Assembly: GCA_902521675.1 (NCBI GenBank)
Contig: CABYSP010000005.1
Span: 1-64,000, forward strand
Length of the DNA: 64,000 nucleotides
Source of the DNA: an uncultured Pelagibacteraceae bacterium
GTDB taxonomy: Bacteria > Pseudomonadota > Alphaproteobacteria > Pelagibacterales > Pelagibacteraceae
Reading direction: 5' to 3'
A program made the position numbers and the translations under genes. Of the stretch, positions 39,488 through 51,870 are shown one piece after another (within the stretch, counting starts at the first letter, position 1; every line of letters begins with the position of its first letter). The notes under the pieces are model-generated. The model was not told the origin of the DNA. It worked only from the letters and a program-made list of their open reading frames with translations, and searched no databases.

Positions 39488-40343
39488 TAAAATAGCTAGA
39501 GACACAAATATATTTCTTAAAAAATATATTAATTCACAGAAAAATTCTCAGTTAATTTCACCTATGAGGTATGGTCTATTTCCAGGTGGAAAAAAAATAA
39601 GATCTAAAATCTTAATTGACTTAGGATCATTATTTTCAATTGATTATAAAACATTGATTATAGTTGGATCAGCTGTTGAATGTATTCATGCTTATTCACT
39701 TATTCATGATGATCTACCTTGTATGGATGATGATAATATAAGAAGGGGAAAGCCTTCAACTCATATTAAATTTGGTGAGTCTACAGCAGTTCTGGCAGGA
39801 AATTCATTGCTAACATTAGCTTTTGAAATTTTGTCAAGTCCTAAATTAAAATTAAATGAAAAGATAAAAATTAACCTAATCAAAAAATTATCAGAATGTT
39901 CAGGTCATTTAGGAATAGCTGGTGGTCAATATTTAGATTTGAGCTATGAGAAAAAGAAAATATCAAGGAATAAAATATTAGAAATGGAAATAAAGAAAAC
40001 AGGAATGTTATTTAGTTTTTGTTGTGCAGCTCCCGCAATAATTAAAAAAAAAACCATCCAAGAAGTTAAATTTTTTGAAAATACTGGATCAAAAATTGGT
40101 CTTTTATTTCAAATAGCTGATGATTTGATTGACTTAAAAAGTAAATCTAAGGAAGCTGGGAAAAAAACAGGAAAAGATCAAAAAAAAGGTAAGGCAACAC
40201 TTATAAATTTAATAGGCTATGATGACTCAGTTAAGTATTGTGATAAGATAATAAAAGATATTAATAAAAATTTAAGAAAATACGGTTTAAAATCTGAAAA
40301 AATAAATGAAACATTGGACTATATATTAAATAGAAAAAAATGA
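39471..40343 (+). CDS. ispA: Farnesyl/geranyl diphosphate synthase
   Basis: [62 protein letters not shown]. Confidence 0.95.
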   Translation: MKKQLNKIARDTNIFLKKYINSQKNSQLISPMRYGLFPGGKKIRSKILIDLGSLFSIDYKTLIIVGSAVECIHAYSLIHDDLPCMDDDNIRRGKPSTHIKFGESTAVLAGNSLLTLAFEILSSPKLKLNEKIKINLIKKLSECSGHLGIAGGQYLDLSYEKKKISRNKILEMEIKKTGMLFSFCCAAPAIIKKKTIQEVKFFENTGSKIGLLFQIADDLIDLKSKSKEAGKKTGKDQKKGKATLINLIGYDDSVKYCDKIIKDINKNLRKYGLKSEKINETLDYILNRKK

Positions 40344-42256
40344 AAAAAAATTACAAATTTTTAAATGATATTAACTTTCCATCTGATTTAAGAAAAGTTT
40401 CTGAACATAATTTACAAAAAGTAGCGGATGAGGTGAGGGAAGAAATGATAAGTGCTGTTTCAGAAACAGGAGGTCATCTTGGCGCTGGTTTGGGAGTGGT
40501 TGAATTGACAGTCGCACTTCATTATGTTTTTGACACACCAAATGATAAATTAATATGGGATGTTGGCCATCAATCTTACCCTCATAAAATTTTAACAGGA
40601 AGAAAAGATAAGATTAGAACTTTACGACAGGGTGATGGTTTATCAGGTTTTACAAAAAGATCTGAAAGTGAGTATGACCCATTTGGAGCAGCCCATAGTT
40701 CAACATCTATTTCATCATCATTAGGAATTGCTGTGGCAAATAAATTAGAAAATAAGTCTTCCAATGTAGTAGCCGTCATAGGTGATGGAGCAATTAGTGC
40801 AGGTATGGCTTACGAGGCTATGAATAATGCCGGTGCATCTAAGACAAAAATGATTGTTATTTTAAATGATAATGACATGTCAATTGCAAAACCAGTTGGA
40901 GCAATGAGAACTTACTTGGCAAAATTATTTACTGGTAAGATATACTTTAGTCTTAGGGAAACTTTAAAATTAATTACATCTGCATTTTCAAAAAGATTTA
41001 GTGCCAAAGCAGGAAAAGCAGAGGATTTTTTCCGTTCAGCAGTTACTGGAGGCACATTGTTTAGTTCACTTGGTTTTTATTATGCAGGTCCGATAGATGG
41101 TCATGATTTATCAAGCCTAGTTCCAATTTTAAAAAACGCAAAAGAATCAAGACATGAGGGTCCTATAATGATTCATATCAAAACTCAAAAAGGAAAAGGT
41201 TATTCTTATGCAGAAAAAGCAAATGATCATTATCATGGAGTATCAAAATTTAATGTTGAGACTGGTGAACAAGTAAAGAGCAAATCAAACCTTCCAGCTT
41301 ATACAAAAGTATTTGCAAATACTTTGGTTAAACATGCTAAAAAAGATAGCAAAATAGTAGGAATAACAGCAGCGATGCCAGGGGGGACGGGCATGGATAT
41401 TTTTAGCAAGGAGTTTCCAAATAGAATGTTTGATGTAGGAATAGCAGAACAACATGCTGTAACTTTTGCAGCCGGTCTAGCAACAGAGGGTTATAAACCA
41501 TATGCTGCAATTTATTCTACATTTTTACAGAGAGCATATGATCAAGTTGTCCACGATGTTGCTATCCAAAGTTTACCAGTTAGATTTGCCATAGATAGAG
41601 CAGGATTAGTTGGTGCTGATGGATCAACACACGCTGGTTCATTTGATATAACTTACTTATCAACCTTGCCAAATTTTGTAGTAATGGCAGCAAGTGATGA
41701 AGCTGAATTAGTTAAAATGATTAATACTTCAGTAGATATAAATGATAGACCTTCTGCAATCAGATATCCAAGAGGAACAGGGGTAGGTGTTGATCTCCCA
41801 TCAATAGACGAAAAAATTGAAATTGGTAAAGGGAGAGTTGTTCAACAAGGGACACAAGTTTGCATTTTAAACCTTGGTACTCGACTTGAGGAGTGCAAGT
41901 TAACTGTTGAGGAATTAAAAGCAAAAGGAGTTTCAACAACTTTGATAGACGCCAGATTTGCTAAGCCTTTAGACGAAGAACTTATACTAAAATCTGCTAA
42001 GGAACATGAGCTTATGATAACTATTGAAGAAGGATCAATAGGTGGTTTCGGTTCTCATGTTAAAAATTTATTAGCTGAAAGAGGAGTATTTGATAAAGGT
42101 TTAAAATTTAGATCAATGACTTTACCAGATGAATTTATTGAACAAGATGATCCAAAAAAAATGTACGATAAAGCTGGATTAAATAGTTCTCAAATTTCTA
42201 AGAAAATTTCTGATATTTTGTTTCAAAAGGATACAATAAGAGTTGTGAAAAATTAA
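40340..42256 (+). CDS. dxs: 1-deoxy-D-xylulose-5-phosphate synthase
   Basis: [67 protein letters not shown]. Confidence 0.98.
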   Translation: MKKNYKFLNDINFPSDLRKVSEHNLQKVADEVREEMISAVSETGGHLGAGLGVVELTVALHYVFDTPNDKLIWDVGHQSYPHKILTGRKDKIRTLRQGDGLSGFTKRSESEYDPFGAAHSSTSISSSLGIAVANKLENKSSNVVAVIGDGAISAGMAYEAMNNAGASKTKMIVILNDNDMSIAKPVGAMRTYLAKLFTGKIYFSLRETLKLITSAFSKRFSAKAGKAEDFFRSAVTGGTLFSSLGFYYAGPIDGHDLSSLVPILKNAKESRHEGPIMIHIKTQKGKGYSYAEKANDHYHGVSKFNVETGEQVKSKSNLPAYTKVFANTLVKHAKKDSKIVGITAAMPGGTGMDIFSKEFPNRMFDVGIAEQHAVTFAAGLATEGYKPYAAIYSTFLQRAYDQVVHDVAIQSLPVRFAIDRAGLVGADGSTHAGSFDITYLSTLPNFVVMAASDEAELVKMINTSVDINDRPSAIRYPRGTGVGVDLPSIDEKIEIGKGRVVQQGTQVCILNLGTRLEECKLTVEELKAKGVSTTLIDARFAKPLDEELILKSAKEHELMITIEEGSIGGFGSHVKNLLAERGVFDKGLKFRSMTLPDEFIEQDDPKKMYDKAGLNSSQISKKISDILFQKDTIRVVKN

Positions 42257-42262
42257 TTTAAT

Positions 42263-43345
42263 TTAACTACACTGCGCTTTATTCATTAGATAGTGGTCAA
42301 GTAAAACACAGTTCATCATAGCTTCGCCAATTGGTACAGCTCGAATTCCTACACAAGGATCATGTCTACCTTTAACAGATATCGAAGTATTTTTCCCAAA
42401 TTTATTTATAGTTTTTCTACTAGTTAAAATTGACGATGTTGGTTTGACAGCAAAAGATGCAATTATTTCTTGGCCTGTAGAAATTCCACCAAGAATTCCA
42501 CCCGCTTTGTTTGAATTGAATTTTAATTTATTTCCTTTTGAAGAAATTTCATCTGAATTTTGTTCTCCACTTAATTGTGCTGAGTTCATTCCTGCGCCAA
42601 TATTTACACCTTTAACTGCATTAATACTCATTAGACCTGAAGCAATGTCAGTATCCAATTTTGAATAAATTGGAGCACCTAAACCAACAGGAATACCTCT
42701 TGCTCTAATTTCAATCACTGCGCCACATGAAGATCCTGATTTTCTTACACCAAGCAAATATTTTTCCCATAATTTAATCATTGATTTGTCTGGACAAAAA
42801 AATGGATTTTTTGAAATTACTTTATCATTCCATTGATATGTATCACATCCAAGAATTCCTAGCTGAGTTACTGCACCAATTACTTTAAATTTTTTACCTA
42901 ATTTTTTTTGAAGAACAACTTTTGCTATTGCACCAGCCGCAACTCGTGCTGCAGTTTCTCTAGCAGAAGATCTACCACCACCTCTATAGTCTCTAATTCC
43001 ATATTTTTTGAAATAGGTAAAATCTGCATGACCTGGTCTGAACTTATCTTTAATATTACTATAATCTTTGGACCTCATATCTTTGTTGTAGATTATCAGA
43101 GAAATAGGTGTTCCTGTGGTTTTACCCTCAAATACACCTGACAATATTTCAACATTATCATCCTCTTTTCTCTGAGTTGTAAATTTAGATTGTCCTGGTT
43201 TTCTTTTGTCTAATTCTATTTGAATATCTTGGACTTTAAGATTTATATTTGGAGGACAACCATCAACAATACAACCAATTGCAGGTCCATGAGACTCTCC
43301 CCAAGTTGTGAAACGAAATAGCTTTCCAAAAGTATTAAATGACAT
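42263..43345 (-). CDS. aroC: Chorismate synthase
   Basis: [78 protein letters not shown]. Confidence 0.98.
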   Translation of the reverse strand: MSFNTFGKLFRFTTWGESHGPAIGCIVDGCPPNINLKVQDIQIELDKRKPGQSKFTTQRKEDDNVEILSGVFEGKTTGTPISLIIYNKDMRSKDYSNIKDKFRPGHADFTYFKKYGIRDYRGGGRSSARETAARVAAGAIAKVVLQKKLGKKFKVIGAVTQLGILGCDTYQWNDKVISKNPFFCPDKSMIKLWEKYLLGVRKSGSSCGAVIEIRARGIPVGLGAPIYSKLDTDIASGLMSINAVKGVNIGAGMNSAQLSGEQNSDEISSKGNKLKFNSNKAGGILGGISTGQEIIASFAVKPTSSILTSRKTINKFGKNTSISVKGRHDPCVGIRAVPIGEAMMNCVLLDHYLMNKAQCS

Positions 43346-43378
43346 TATTTATATTATATAGATTATTTTGTTAAAATT

Positions 43379-44005
43379 ATGAATCAAAAAAACTCTTTGG
43401 GTATTAATAGTTGCTTTCTTGATATAGATGATCCAATTCATTTATTTCATGAATGGATGGAGGAAGCAAAGAAAACTGAGCCAAATGATCCAAACGCTGT
43501 TGCTTTAGCCACATCAGATAAAAACTATATTCCTTCAGTTAGAATGGTTTTACTTAAAGATTTCAACAACGATGGATTTGTATTTTATACAAATTTAAAT
43601 AGTCAAAAGGGAAATGAATTAAAAGTAAATCCGCATGCTTCGATGTGTTTTCATTGGAAAAGTCTCCTAAGACAAATAAGAATTAATGGAAAGGTATCAT
43701 TAATTTCTGATCAGGTTGCAGATGAATATTATTCATCTAGAGCGTATGAAAGTCGAATAGGAGCATGGGCTTCTAAGCAAAGTGAAGAATTAAATTCGCG
43801 AGAACAATTGTTAAAATCTATACAAGATTACAAAAAAAAATATAGCAACAAATCAGATGTACCAAGACCAAGTCACTGGTCTGGATGGATTTTATCTCCA
43901 GATAGTATTGAATTTTGGCTAGATGGTGAGAACAGAATCCATGAAAGATTAAAATATAATAAAGATAACTCTGGGAAGTGGATAAAGTCTTTATTAAGTC
44001 CTTAA
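43379..44005 (+). CDS. pdxH: Pyridoxamine 5'-phosphate oxidase
   Basis: NAVALATSDKNYIPSVRMVLLKDFNNDGFVFYTNLNSQKG; WSGWILSPDSIEFWLDGENRIHERLKY. Confidence 0.96.
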   Translation: MNQKNSLGINSCFLDIDDPIHLFHEWMEEAKKTEPNDPNAVALATSDKNYIPSVRMVLLKDFNNDGFVFYTNLNSQKGNELKVNPHASMCFHWKSLLRQIRINGKVSLISDQVADEYYSSRAYESRIGAWASKQSEELNSREQLLKSIQDYKKKYSNKSDVPRPSHWSGWILSPDSIEFWLDGENRIHERLKYNKDNSGKWIKSLLSP

Positions 44006-45015
44006 AAATTTCTTGATAAACTAAATGATGTTAATCTTTTAAAAATATTTTTTTCTTCAGAGTCTTTAAATACACTTAGAGAATTTGAGGCTAAATTTAT
44101 ATAGTGCTGAGCTTTTTGATAGCATTCCTGAATTATTTTATACTTATTTATAAGAGCAATAATTTCATTAAAGTCATCTTTTGTTCTTAACTCTTTTTTA
44201 AACATATTTGATAAAATTTTCTTTTCATCATTTCCTAATTTTTGAAAAAGTAAAATTATTGGTAAGGTAATTTTTCCTTCAAAAAAATCTTGACCAATTT
44301 TTTTACCAAATAGTTTGAGCTCAGCATTATAGTCTAGTGTGTCGTCTGCTATTTGAAAAGTTAATCCTAAGTTTCTTCCATAAAATTCTAAAGCGTCTTT
44401 TTCTTTATTTTCTGCGCCAGATAAAATTGCACCAACTTTAGTTGCTGCTGCAAATAATTCAGCAGTTTTAGCTGAGATTATTTTTAAATATGTTTCTTCC
44501 AGCATATCAACTTCACCTTTGTGTTGAAGTTGTAAAACTTCTCCTTGAGCAATTTTAGATGAAGTGGACGATAATAATTTTAAAACTTCTAGGTTTCCGT
44601 CTTCTACCATCATTTCAAAACATCTACTCAATAGATAATCTCCTATTAAAACAGACGAATGATTATCCCAAACTTTGTTTAATGTTTCTTTCCCTCTTCT
44701 AACAGTTCCTTCATCAATTACATCATCATGCATCAACGTTGCGCTGTGAATTAATTCAACACATGCAGCTAAATTTATATCTCTAGAGCCTTTAGAATAA
44801 CCGCATAATTTTGCACTACCCAATGTTAGTAAAGCTCTTAGTCTTTTTCCTCCAGTATCTATGTGATAATCTGTCATTTTTTGAACTAGCTGTACGTCAC
44901 TAGATAATTTTGATTTTATTTTTTCTTCAGTTAAAATCAGTTTTTCTTCAACCGAATCTTTAAGCTGAAAATATGAATTATTTATCTGATTTTTAAGCTG
45001 TACAACTGTTCCCAT
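44002..45015 (-). CDS. ispB: Long-chain polyprenyl (octaprenyl/solanesyl) diphosphate synthase
   Basis: GGKRLRALLTLGSAKLCG; IHSATLMHDDVIDEGTVRRGKETLNKVW; FQIADDTLDYNAE. Confidence 0.95.
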   Translation of the reverse strand: MGTVVQLKNQINNSYFQLKDSVEEKLILTEEKIKSKLSSDVQLVQKMTDYHIDTGGKRLRALLTLGSAKLCGYSKGSRDINLAACVELIHSATLMHDDVIDEGTVRRGKETLNKVWDNHSSVLIGDYLLSRCFEMMVEDGNLEVLKLLSSTSSKIAQGEVLQLQHKGEVDMLEETYLKIISAKTAELFAAATKVGAILSGAENKEKDALEFYGRNLGLTFQIADDTLDYNAELKLFGKKIGQDFFEGKITLPIILLFQKLGNDEKKILSNMFKKELRTKDDFNEIIALINKYKIIQECYQKAQHYINLASNSLSVFKDSEEKNIFKRLTSFSLSRNF

Positions 45016-45129
45016 AACATTTTTAAATTAGTATAATTTGTTTATATATATTACTTATCAATTGACGCACCAGTTTCTTCAATTATAAGTAGTCTTTATA
45101 TTCAATAAATAATTCTATAGGACTTATCT

Positions 45130-45936
45130 ATGTTCTCTTTTTTTAAAAAGAAAAAAATTGTTGCACACTTAAAATTAAGTGGGGTTATTGGTAATGCAGG
45201 AAAATTTAAACAAGGTATTGATTTTGCAGGTCAAGAAGAACTGATTAAAAAGGCTTTTTCTCTGAAAAAAGCGGCATGTGTTGCTATATCAATTAATTCT
45301 CCAGGAGGATCACCAGTTCAATCACATTTAATCTATAGTTTTATTAGACAACAAGCAAAAAAACATAAAAAAAAAGTTATTGTATTCGCTGAAGACGTAG
45401 CAGCTTCCGGAGGTTATTTGATTTCTTGTGCTGGGGACGAAATTTATGCAAATTCAAGTTCAATAATTGGATCTATAGGAGTAATATATTCTTCTTTTGG
45501 ATTTACTGAGTTGATAAAAAAAATTGGGGTTGAAAGAAGAGTTCATACTGCTGGCAAAAACAAAAGCACACTTGATCCATTTTTAGAGGAAAAAAGTGAA
45601 GATATTGAAAGATTAAAAAATATTCAATTGGATCTTCATAAAGAATTTATAGATGTTGTTGAAAAAAGTAGAGGATCAAAATTAAACAAATCTGATGTAG
45701 AACTTTTTTCAGGTGAGTTTTGGTCAGGCAGTAAAGCAAAAAATTTAGGATTGATTGACGAAATAGGTAACGCTCATGAAATATTAAAAGATAAATTTGG
45801 TGAAGATGTAATTATTAAAAAATTTGAAAAATCAAAAGGATGGTTAAGTCAAAAACTTTCTTCCTCCAACAATCAAGTAGATCAAATAGCAAGTATTTTA
45901 GATGAAAGATCAATTTGGCAAAGATATGGTTTCTAA
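45130..45936 (+). CDS. S49 family (SohB/SppA-like) serine peptidase
   Basis: [69 protein letters not shown]. Confidence 0.93.
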   Translation: MFSFFKKKKIVAHLKLSGVIGNAGKFKQGIDFAGQEELIKKAFSLKKAACVAISINSPGGSPVQSHLIYSFIRQQAKKHKKKVIVFAEDVAASGGYLISCAGDEIYANSSSIIGSIGVIYSSFGFTELIKKIGVERRVHTAGKNKSTLDPFLEEKSEDIERLKNIQLDLHKEFIDVVEKSRGSKLNKSDVELFSGEFWSGSKAKNLGLIDEIGNAHEILKDKFGEDVIIKKFEKSKGWLSQKLSSSNNQVDQIASILDERSIWQRYGF

Positions 45937-46807
45937 AGCAAAAAAAGAAAAAAAAAAAATTCAAACATTCCAAGATACAATTTTAAATCTTCAGAAGTTT
46001 TGGAGTAAAAAAGGATGCGTTATTCTTCAGCCTTATGATATGGAGGTTGGTGCAGGAACTTTTCATCCAGCTACCACTCTAAGATCACTTGGAAATAAAC
46101 CATGGAAAGCAGCTTACGTGCAACCATCAAGAAGACCTACAGATGGAAGATATGGAGATAATCCAAACAGGTTGCAACACTACTACCAATTTCAAGTTTT
46201 AATTAAACCTTCCCCTGAAAATATAAAAAAACTTTATTTAAATAGTTTATCTACTATAGGAATAGATCATAATGATCATGATATAAGGTTTGTTGAAGAT
46301 GATTGGGAAAGTCCAACATTAGGTGCCGCAGGATTGGGATGGGAAGTATGGTGTGATGGAATGGAAATTACTCAATTCACCTATTTTCAACAAATGGCTG
46401 GATTTAATTGTAAACCTGTATCAGTTGAAATTACTTATGGTTTAGAAAGAATTTGTATGTTTACTCAAAAAGAAAAAAACGTTTATGATTTATTATGGAA
46501 TAATGAAGGTATAAAATATCACGAAGTATTTCATCAAGCAGAAAAAGAATTTTCAGCATACAATTTTGAACACGCAAATGTAGAAACACTTTTAAAAATG
46601 TTTGAAATGCATGAGTCTGAGGCAAAAGAGTTGGTAGAAAAAAAAATTTCTATACCAGCATATGATCAATGTTTAAAAGCCAGTCATGTGTTTAATATTT
46701 TAGATGCAAGAGGTGCAATCAGTGTTGCACAAAGAGCAGGTTACATTGCTAGAATAAGAGATATTACAAAATCTGTAGCAGGAGTTTGGTTAGATAGTCA
46801 AAAATAA
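45926..46807 (+). CDS. glyQ: Glycyl-tRNA synthetase alpha subunit
   Basis: [70 protein letters not shown]. The start codon is ambiguous (45902 or 45926). Confidence 0.96.
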   Translation: MVSKAKKEKKKIQTFQDTILNLQKFWSKKGCVILQPYDMEVGAGTFHPATTLRSLGNKPWKAAYVQPSRRPTDGRYGDNPNRLQHYYQFQVLIKPSPENIKKLYLNSLSTIGIDHNDHDIRFVEDDWESPTLGAAGLGWEVWCDGMEITQFTYFQQMAGFNCKPVSVEITYGLERICMFTQKEKNVYDLLWNNEGIKYHEVFHQAEKEFSAYNFEHANVETLLKMFEMHESEAKELVEKKISIPAYDQCLKASHVFNILDARGAISVAQRAGYIARIRDITKSVAGVWLDSQK

Positions 46808-48873
46808 TGTCTGAGTTTTTTTTAGAATTATTTAGTGAAGAAATACCCTCAAATCTTCAACAAAATTTAAGAGAAGACTTACTTAAAAGTTTTAATGATT
46901 TTTTTTTAGAAAAATCAATTTTATTTAAAAAAAGCTCATCATACTCAACACCAAACAGACTAGTGGTATTGTTTGAAGGTGTTCAAAAAAATGTTGTACT
47001 AAAATCTGAGGAGATTAAAGGTCCAAATATTAAGTCACCAGAGGTAGCGCTAGAGGGGTTTGTTAGGACAAATAAAATTGTAAAAAAGGATCTTTACCAA
47101 AAGAAAACCGACAAAGGAGAATTTTATTTTTTCAAGACAAAATCAAAAAAATTGTACACACATGAGTTGTTAGAGGAATTTATCCCAATATTGCTAAGTA
47201 ATATTCAATGGAAAAAATCAATGTGTTGGGGAACTTTTGACCTAAATTGGGGGAGACCGTTAAAATCAATTCTAGCTGTATTTGATAAAAAAAAATTAAA
47301 TTTTAATTTTCATCACCTAACATCTTCAAACTCAACTTTTATTGATAAAGAATTTGAGGAACATAGAAAGTCATTCTTAGAATTTAAAAATTATAAAAGT
47401 TTTTTTAAAAAAATTAACATTATCGTTGATCACAATGAAAGAAAAAAGTTAATAGAAAATAAATTCAACAATATATTAAAAAATAAAAATATTAAGATTC
47501 AAAATAATCCCAGATTACTTAATGAGGTTGTAGATTTAACAGATCAACCAAATATTCTTCTTTGTGAATTTGATAAAAAATTTTTGAATATTCCAAAAGA
47601 AATATTAATTATTACCATGCAATACCATCAAAAATATTTCCCTATATTTGATAATAAAGAAAATATTACTAATGAGTTTTTAGTGGTTGCAAACAAAAAA
47701 GACAAAAATGGATTAATTAAATTAGGCAATGAAAGAGTGGTTGAAGCAAGATTAAGAGACGCAGAATTTTTTTGGAAAAAAGGTAAATCTCAAAATATGG
47801 TTAAAAAAGTTACTGACTTAAAATCAATGAATTATTTTAGAGGATTAGGAAGTTATTTTGATAAAGCTCAAAGAATGAGAAAATTGGGTGGAATGATATC
47901 TGATGAACTTTTAATCAGTAAAGAAAAAGTTGAATTAGCAGCATCAATTTGTAAAGTTGATTTATTATCAGAGCTAGTGAGTGAATTCCCAGAATTACAA
48001 GGTGTGATGGGAGGTTATTTTGCTATTGCACAAGGTTTTGATAAAGATTTGGCTTTGGCTATAAGTGAACAATATTTACCTACAGGTTTTGGCTCAAAAG
48101 TCCCAAAAAAACCATTTAGCATAGCCCTTTCTTTAGCTGATAAGATAGATACTTTAGTTGGTTTTTTTGGTTTAAATCAAAAGCCAACAAGTTCTAAAGA
48201 TCCATATGCTCTAAGAAGATTAGCATTAGGAATAATAAGAATAATTGTTGAAAATAAAAAAGATTTTAAAATAAAAGATTTAATTAATTATTCTTCAAGC
48301 CTTTATTTAGATCAAGGTTTTGAAATTAATAATCATTCTTTACAAAATGACCTATCAGATTTTTTAATGGATAGATTAAAATATCACATGAAGGAAGAAA
48401 ATATTAGAAATGACATAATTCAAGCATCAACCAGTTCTTTTAACTTAGATCAAACTGTTATTATTTTTAATAAAGCTAAACAATTAAATAAAATTATTAA
48501 CAAACCAGATGGTTTAGATATTATCGCAAGCTATAAAAGAGCCTCAAACATCTTAGACGGTGAATTAAAAAACAGTGAAATTGAATTATCAAATGCAACT
48601 GACCCTGGTATTTTTAAAACAGAGCTAGAAAAAAATCTATTTAAAAAAATTAATGAATTAAGCAAATATTTTTCAGGCATTAATAAAGATGAGAATTATG
48701 TTCAAACATTGGACAATCTAGCTAGCGTTAAAAGAGAGGTTTTTGATTTTTTTGACAATGTAATCGTGAACGAAGATGATCCGGTCATAAAGAAGAATAG
48801 ACTGGAACTAATCCAAATGATGTGTAAAACGTTTAACAATTATGTTAATTTTTCTCTAATCGACTCCCATTAA
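46807..48873 (+). CDS. glyS: Glycyl-tRNA synthetase beta subunit
   Basis: FFLELFSEEIPSNLQ; GPNIKSPEVALEGFVRTN; VVEARLRDAEFFWKKG; KDPYALRRLALGIIRI. Confidence 0.96.
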   Translation: MSEFFLELFSEEIPSNLQQNLREDLLKSFNDFFLEKSILFKKSSSYSTPNRLVVLFEGVQKNVVLKSEEIKGPNIKSPEVALEGFVRTNKIVKKDLYQKKTDKGEFYFFKTKSKKLYTHELLEEFIPILLSNIQWKKSMCWGTFDLNWGRPLKSILAVFDKKKLNFNFHHLTSSNSTFIDKEFEEHRKSFLEFKNYKSFFKKINIIVDHNERKKLIENKFNNILKNKNIKIQNNPRLLNEVVDLTDQPNILLCEFDKKFLNIPKEILIITMQYHQKYFPIFDNKENITNEFLVVANKKDKNGLIKLGNERVVEARLRDAEFFWKKGKSQNMVKKVTDLKSMNYFRGLGSYFDKAQRMRKLGGMISDELLISKEKVELAASICKVDLLSELVSEFPELQGVMGGYFAIAQGFDKDLALAISEQYLPTGFGSKVPKKPFSIALSLADKIDTLVGFFGLNQKPTSSKDPYALRRLALGIIRIIVENKKDFKIKDLINYSSSLYLDQGFEINNHSLQNDLSDFLMDRLKYHMKEENIRNDIIQASTSSFNLDQTVIIFNKAKQLNKIINKPDGLDIIASYKRASNILDGELKNSEIELSNATDPGIFKTELEKNLFKKINELSKYFSGINKDENYVQTLDNLASVKREVFDFFDNVIVNEDDPVIKKNRLELIQMMCKTFNNYVNFSLIDSH

Positions 48874-51533
48874 TGAAAAAAATTATATTAAACTTTAATT
48901 CTAAGGATAGTAAAAAAATTAAAAATCCAAAAAACTTTTTAGGAGGAAAAGGAGCTAATCTCTCTGAAATGGGAAGATTGGGTCTTCCAGTGCCTCCTGG
49001 TTTTACAATATCTACAAAAGTTTGTGAAATTTTTTATAAGGACAAAAAAAAATTAAATAAAAATTTAATTTCTCAAATTAAAAAAGAATTAAAATTAATT
49101 GAAAAAGATGTTTTTAAAAAATTTGGAGACTTAAAAAATCCACTTTTGTTGTCTGTACGTTCTGGCGCGAGAGTATCAATGCCAGGTATGATGGATACAA
49201 TTCTAAATTTGGGTCTAAACGATAAAACAGTTAATGCTTTAGCAATTAAAACTTCAAATGGAAGATTTGCTAAAGACAGCTATAGAAGATTTATTCAAAT
49301 GTATGGAAATGTAGTAATGGGTGTCGAAAGTTATCATTTTGAGGAATTAATTGAAAATTATAAACTTACAAAAGGTGTTTTGTTAGATACAGATTTAGAT
49401 GAAAGTGATTGGGATGGATTAATTGAAGATTTTAAACGAACAGTAAGAGAAAAGGCAAAAAAAGATTTTCCTCAAGATGTTTATGAACAATTGCTAGGAG
49501 CAATAAGTGCAGTATTTTTATCTTGGGAGAGCAATAGAGCAAAAGTTTATAGAAAACTAAATCAAATCCCAGCTGAGTGGGGAACTGCTGTAAATGTTCA
49601 GTCAATGGTTTTTGGAAATATGGGAGATGATTGTGCAACAGGAGTTGTGTTTACAAGAAATCCGTCAGATGGATCAAATGAAATGTATGGTGAATACTTA
49701 ATTAATGCGCAAGGCGAGGATGTTGTAGCAGGTACAAGGACTCCTCAATACATTACTAAAAAAGCTAGACAAGATGCTAAAGTAAAAGAATTATCAATGG
49801 AAGAATCTATGCCAAAAGTCTTTAAAGAACTTAAAAAAATTTTGAAAAAATTAGAAAAACACTACAAAGATATGCAAGATGTAGAATTTACAGTCGAAAG
49901 TAATAAATTATGGATGCTTCAAACAAGATCAGGAAAAAGAACAGCAAAATCGGCAATTAAAATTGCAGTTGATATGGTTAAAGAAAAATTAATTTCAAAA
50001 AAAGAAGCAGTATTAAGAATTGATCCAAATTCTCTAGACACACTCTTGCATCCTACCTTGGATGAACGAAGTTCAATTAATGTAATAGCAAATGGATTGC
50101 CAGCATCACCAGGTGCAGCCAGTGGTAAAGTTGTATTTACATCAGAAGAAGCTGAAAGATTAAATGGAATGATGCAAGATACAATTTTGGTTAGAGTAGA
50201 AACGTCTCCAGAAGATATACAAGGAATGCATGCAGCTAAAGGAATTTTGACTGCTAGAGGAGGAATGACAAGTCATGCGGCTGTTGTTGCAAGAGGTATG
50301 GGTAGACCATGTGTATCAGGATCAAGTGAAATTGATATAAATTATGAAAACAAATCTTTTAAAACTTCTTCTATGGAGATTAAAGAAGGAGATGTAATCA
50401 CTATTGATGGTTCAACTGGAAGAATTATTGCTGGAAGCGTTTCAACTGTGAAACCAGAAATATCTGGTGATTTTTCGAAATTAATGTCTTGGGCAGACAG
50501 TTTTAGAAAATTAAAAGTTAGAACAAATTCTGAGACTCCAAAAGATACCAAAACAGCAAAAGACTTTGGTGCAGAAGGCATTGGATTATGTAGAACTGAA
50601 CATATGTTTTTTGATGAAGAACGAATCTTGTCTGTAAGAGAAATGATATTATCAAAAACAAAAGAAGACAGAGCAATAGCATTAGAAAAACTTTTACCTC
50701 ATCAAAGAAAAGATTTTATTGATATTTTTAAAATTATGGGTGGATTACCAGTCACAATAAGATTATTGGACCCACCATTACATGAATTTTTACCACGTAC
50801 TGAAAAGGAAATTAATGAGGTTGCTAATATAGTTAATCTTCCAGTTAAAGATGTTGAGTCCAGAATTGAAGAACTCCATGAGCAAAATCCTATGCTAGGT
50901 CATCGAGGCTGTCGTCTAGGAATTTCTTTTCCTGAAATTTATGAAATGCAATGTAAAGCAATATTTGAAGCTTTAGCGCATCTTAAAAAAAGTAAAATTA
51001 AATCTGCATTTCCAGAAATAATGATACCTTTAGTATCTACAGAGGCTGAGATCAGAATAATGAAAAACTTAGTAATTAAAACTGCAAGTCAAGTTCAAGA
51101 AGAACATAATTTAAAAATAGAATTTTTAGTAGGCACGATGATTGAATTACCTAGGGCGGCAATAAAAGCAAAGGAGATTGCTAAACATGCAGAGTTCTTT
51201 AGTTTTGGAACAAACGATTTAACTCAAACTACTTTTGGGATTAGTAGAGATGATAGTGGTAAATTTATAAATGATTACTTAGAAAACGAAATCTTTTCTG
51301 TTGATCCTTTCGTTTCAATAGATGAGGGAGTTTCTGATTTGGTTGAAATAGCAGTAGAAAAAGGACGAAAACAAAATAAAAATCTTAAATTAGGTATCTG
51401 TGGCGAACATGGAGGAGACCCATACAGTATTTCTTTTTGTTCCAAAGCAGGATTAAATTATGTTTCTTGTTCACCTTATAGAGTTCCTGTAGCTAGGTTG
51501 GCTGCTGCTCAGTCTGAAATTAACAAAAACTAA
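48873..51533 (+). CDS. ppdK: Pyruvate, phosphate dikinase
   Basis: GGKGANLSEMGRLGLPVPPGFTIS; VRSGARVSMPGMMDTILNLG; GGMTSHAAVVARGMGRPCVSG; FGTNDLTQTTFGISRDD. Confidence 0.98.
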   Translation: MKKIILNFNSKDSKKIKNPKNFLGGKGANLSEMGRLGLPVPPGFTISTKVCEIFYKDKKKLNKNLISQIKKELKLIEKDVFKKFGDLKNPLLLSVRSGARVSMPGMMDTILNLGLNDKTVNALAIKTSNGRFAKDSYRRFIQMYGNVVMGVESYHFEELIENYKLTKGVLLDTDLDESDWDGLIEDFKRTVREKAKKDFPQDVYEQLLGAISAVFLSWESNRAKVYRKLNQIPAEWGTAVNVQSMVFGNMGDDCATGVVFTRNPSDGSNEMYGEYLINAQGEDVVAGTRTPQYITKKARQDAKVKELSMEESMPKVFKELKKILKKLEKHYKDMQDVEFTVESNKLWMLQTRSGKRTAKSAIKIAVDMVKEKLISKKEAVLRIDPNSLDTLLHPTLDERSSINVIANGLPASPGAASGKVVFTSEEAERLNGMMQDTILVRVETSPEDIQGMHAAKGILTARGGMTSHAAVVARGMGRPCVSGSSEIDINYENKSFKTSSMEIKEGDVITIDGSTGRIIAGSVSTVKPEISGDFSKLMSWADSFRKLKVRTNSETPKDTKTAKDFGAEGIGLCRTEHMFFDEERILSVREMILSKTKEDRAIALEKLLPHQRKDFIDIFKIMGGLPVTIRLLDPPLHEFLPRTEKEINEVANIVNLPVKDVESRIEELHEQNPMLGHRGCRLGISFPEIYEMQCKAIFEALAHLKKSKIKSAFPEIMIPLVSTEAEIRIMKNLVIKTASQVQEEHNLKIEFLVGTMIELPRAAIKAKEIAKHAEFFSFGTNDLTQTTFGISRDDSGKFINDYLENEIFSVDPFVSIDEGVSDLVEIAVEKGRKQNKNLKLGICGEHGGDPYSISFCSKAGLNYVSCSPYRVPVARLAAAQSEINKN

Positions 51534-51542
51534 ATTAAAGAA

Positions 51543-51800
51543 GGGGCGTTCTGTTGCCAGGTGCCCCGGACCCCGTTTGCTCAATTAACTAAGTTAATTA
51601 AGCAGCAAGTGCGTAACTTTCGTTAGCAATTATAAAATAGCCCGTTACGGTGGAACAATCCCGAACGAAAGAATAGCCTTTAGTCACCCGTCGAATCTAG
51701 TTCACCCCCATAAGTTGAAATGGTGGAGGTGGTGGGTACTGCCCCCACGTCCGCAATGGTTATTACGAAATTCGTTTATCGTCGTAGTTGGAAACCAACA
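51543..51800 (-). ncRNA. ssrA: Circularly permuted two-piece tmRNA; tag ANESYALAA
   Basis: Minus strand: acceptor piece ...GTGGGGGCAGTACCCACCACCTCCACCA (3' end at 51721), 11-nt spacer, coding piece from 51709 GGGGGTGAACTAGATTCGACGGG..., ORF GCT AAC GAA AGT TAC GCA CTT GCT GCT TAA. GGGGGUG/CACCUCC acceptor stem with a G3-U70 pair. Outer ends approximate. Confidence 0.95.
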
Positions 51801-51870
51801 TCAAAAATATATATTTTTTATCTAATTTATCAATTTAATTTAGACAAAAGTTGTATATAAGAATCCTTTG

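Noticed and set aside
51540-51800. Plus-strand reading of the 51.5-51.8 kb intergenic region as an unknown structured RNA
   Set aside because: The reverse complement gives a complete alphaproteobacterial permuted tmRNA, which explains the structure.
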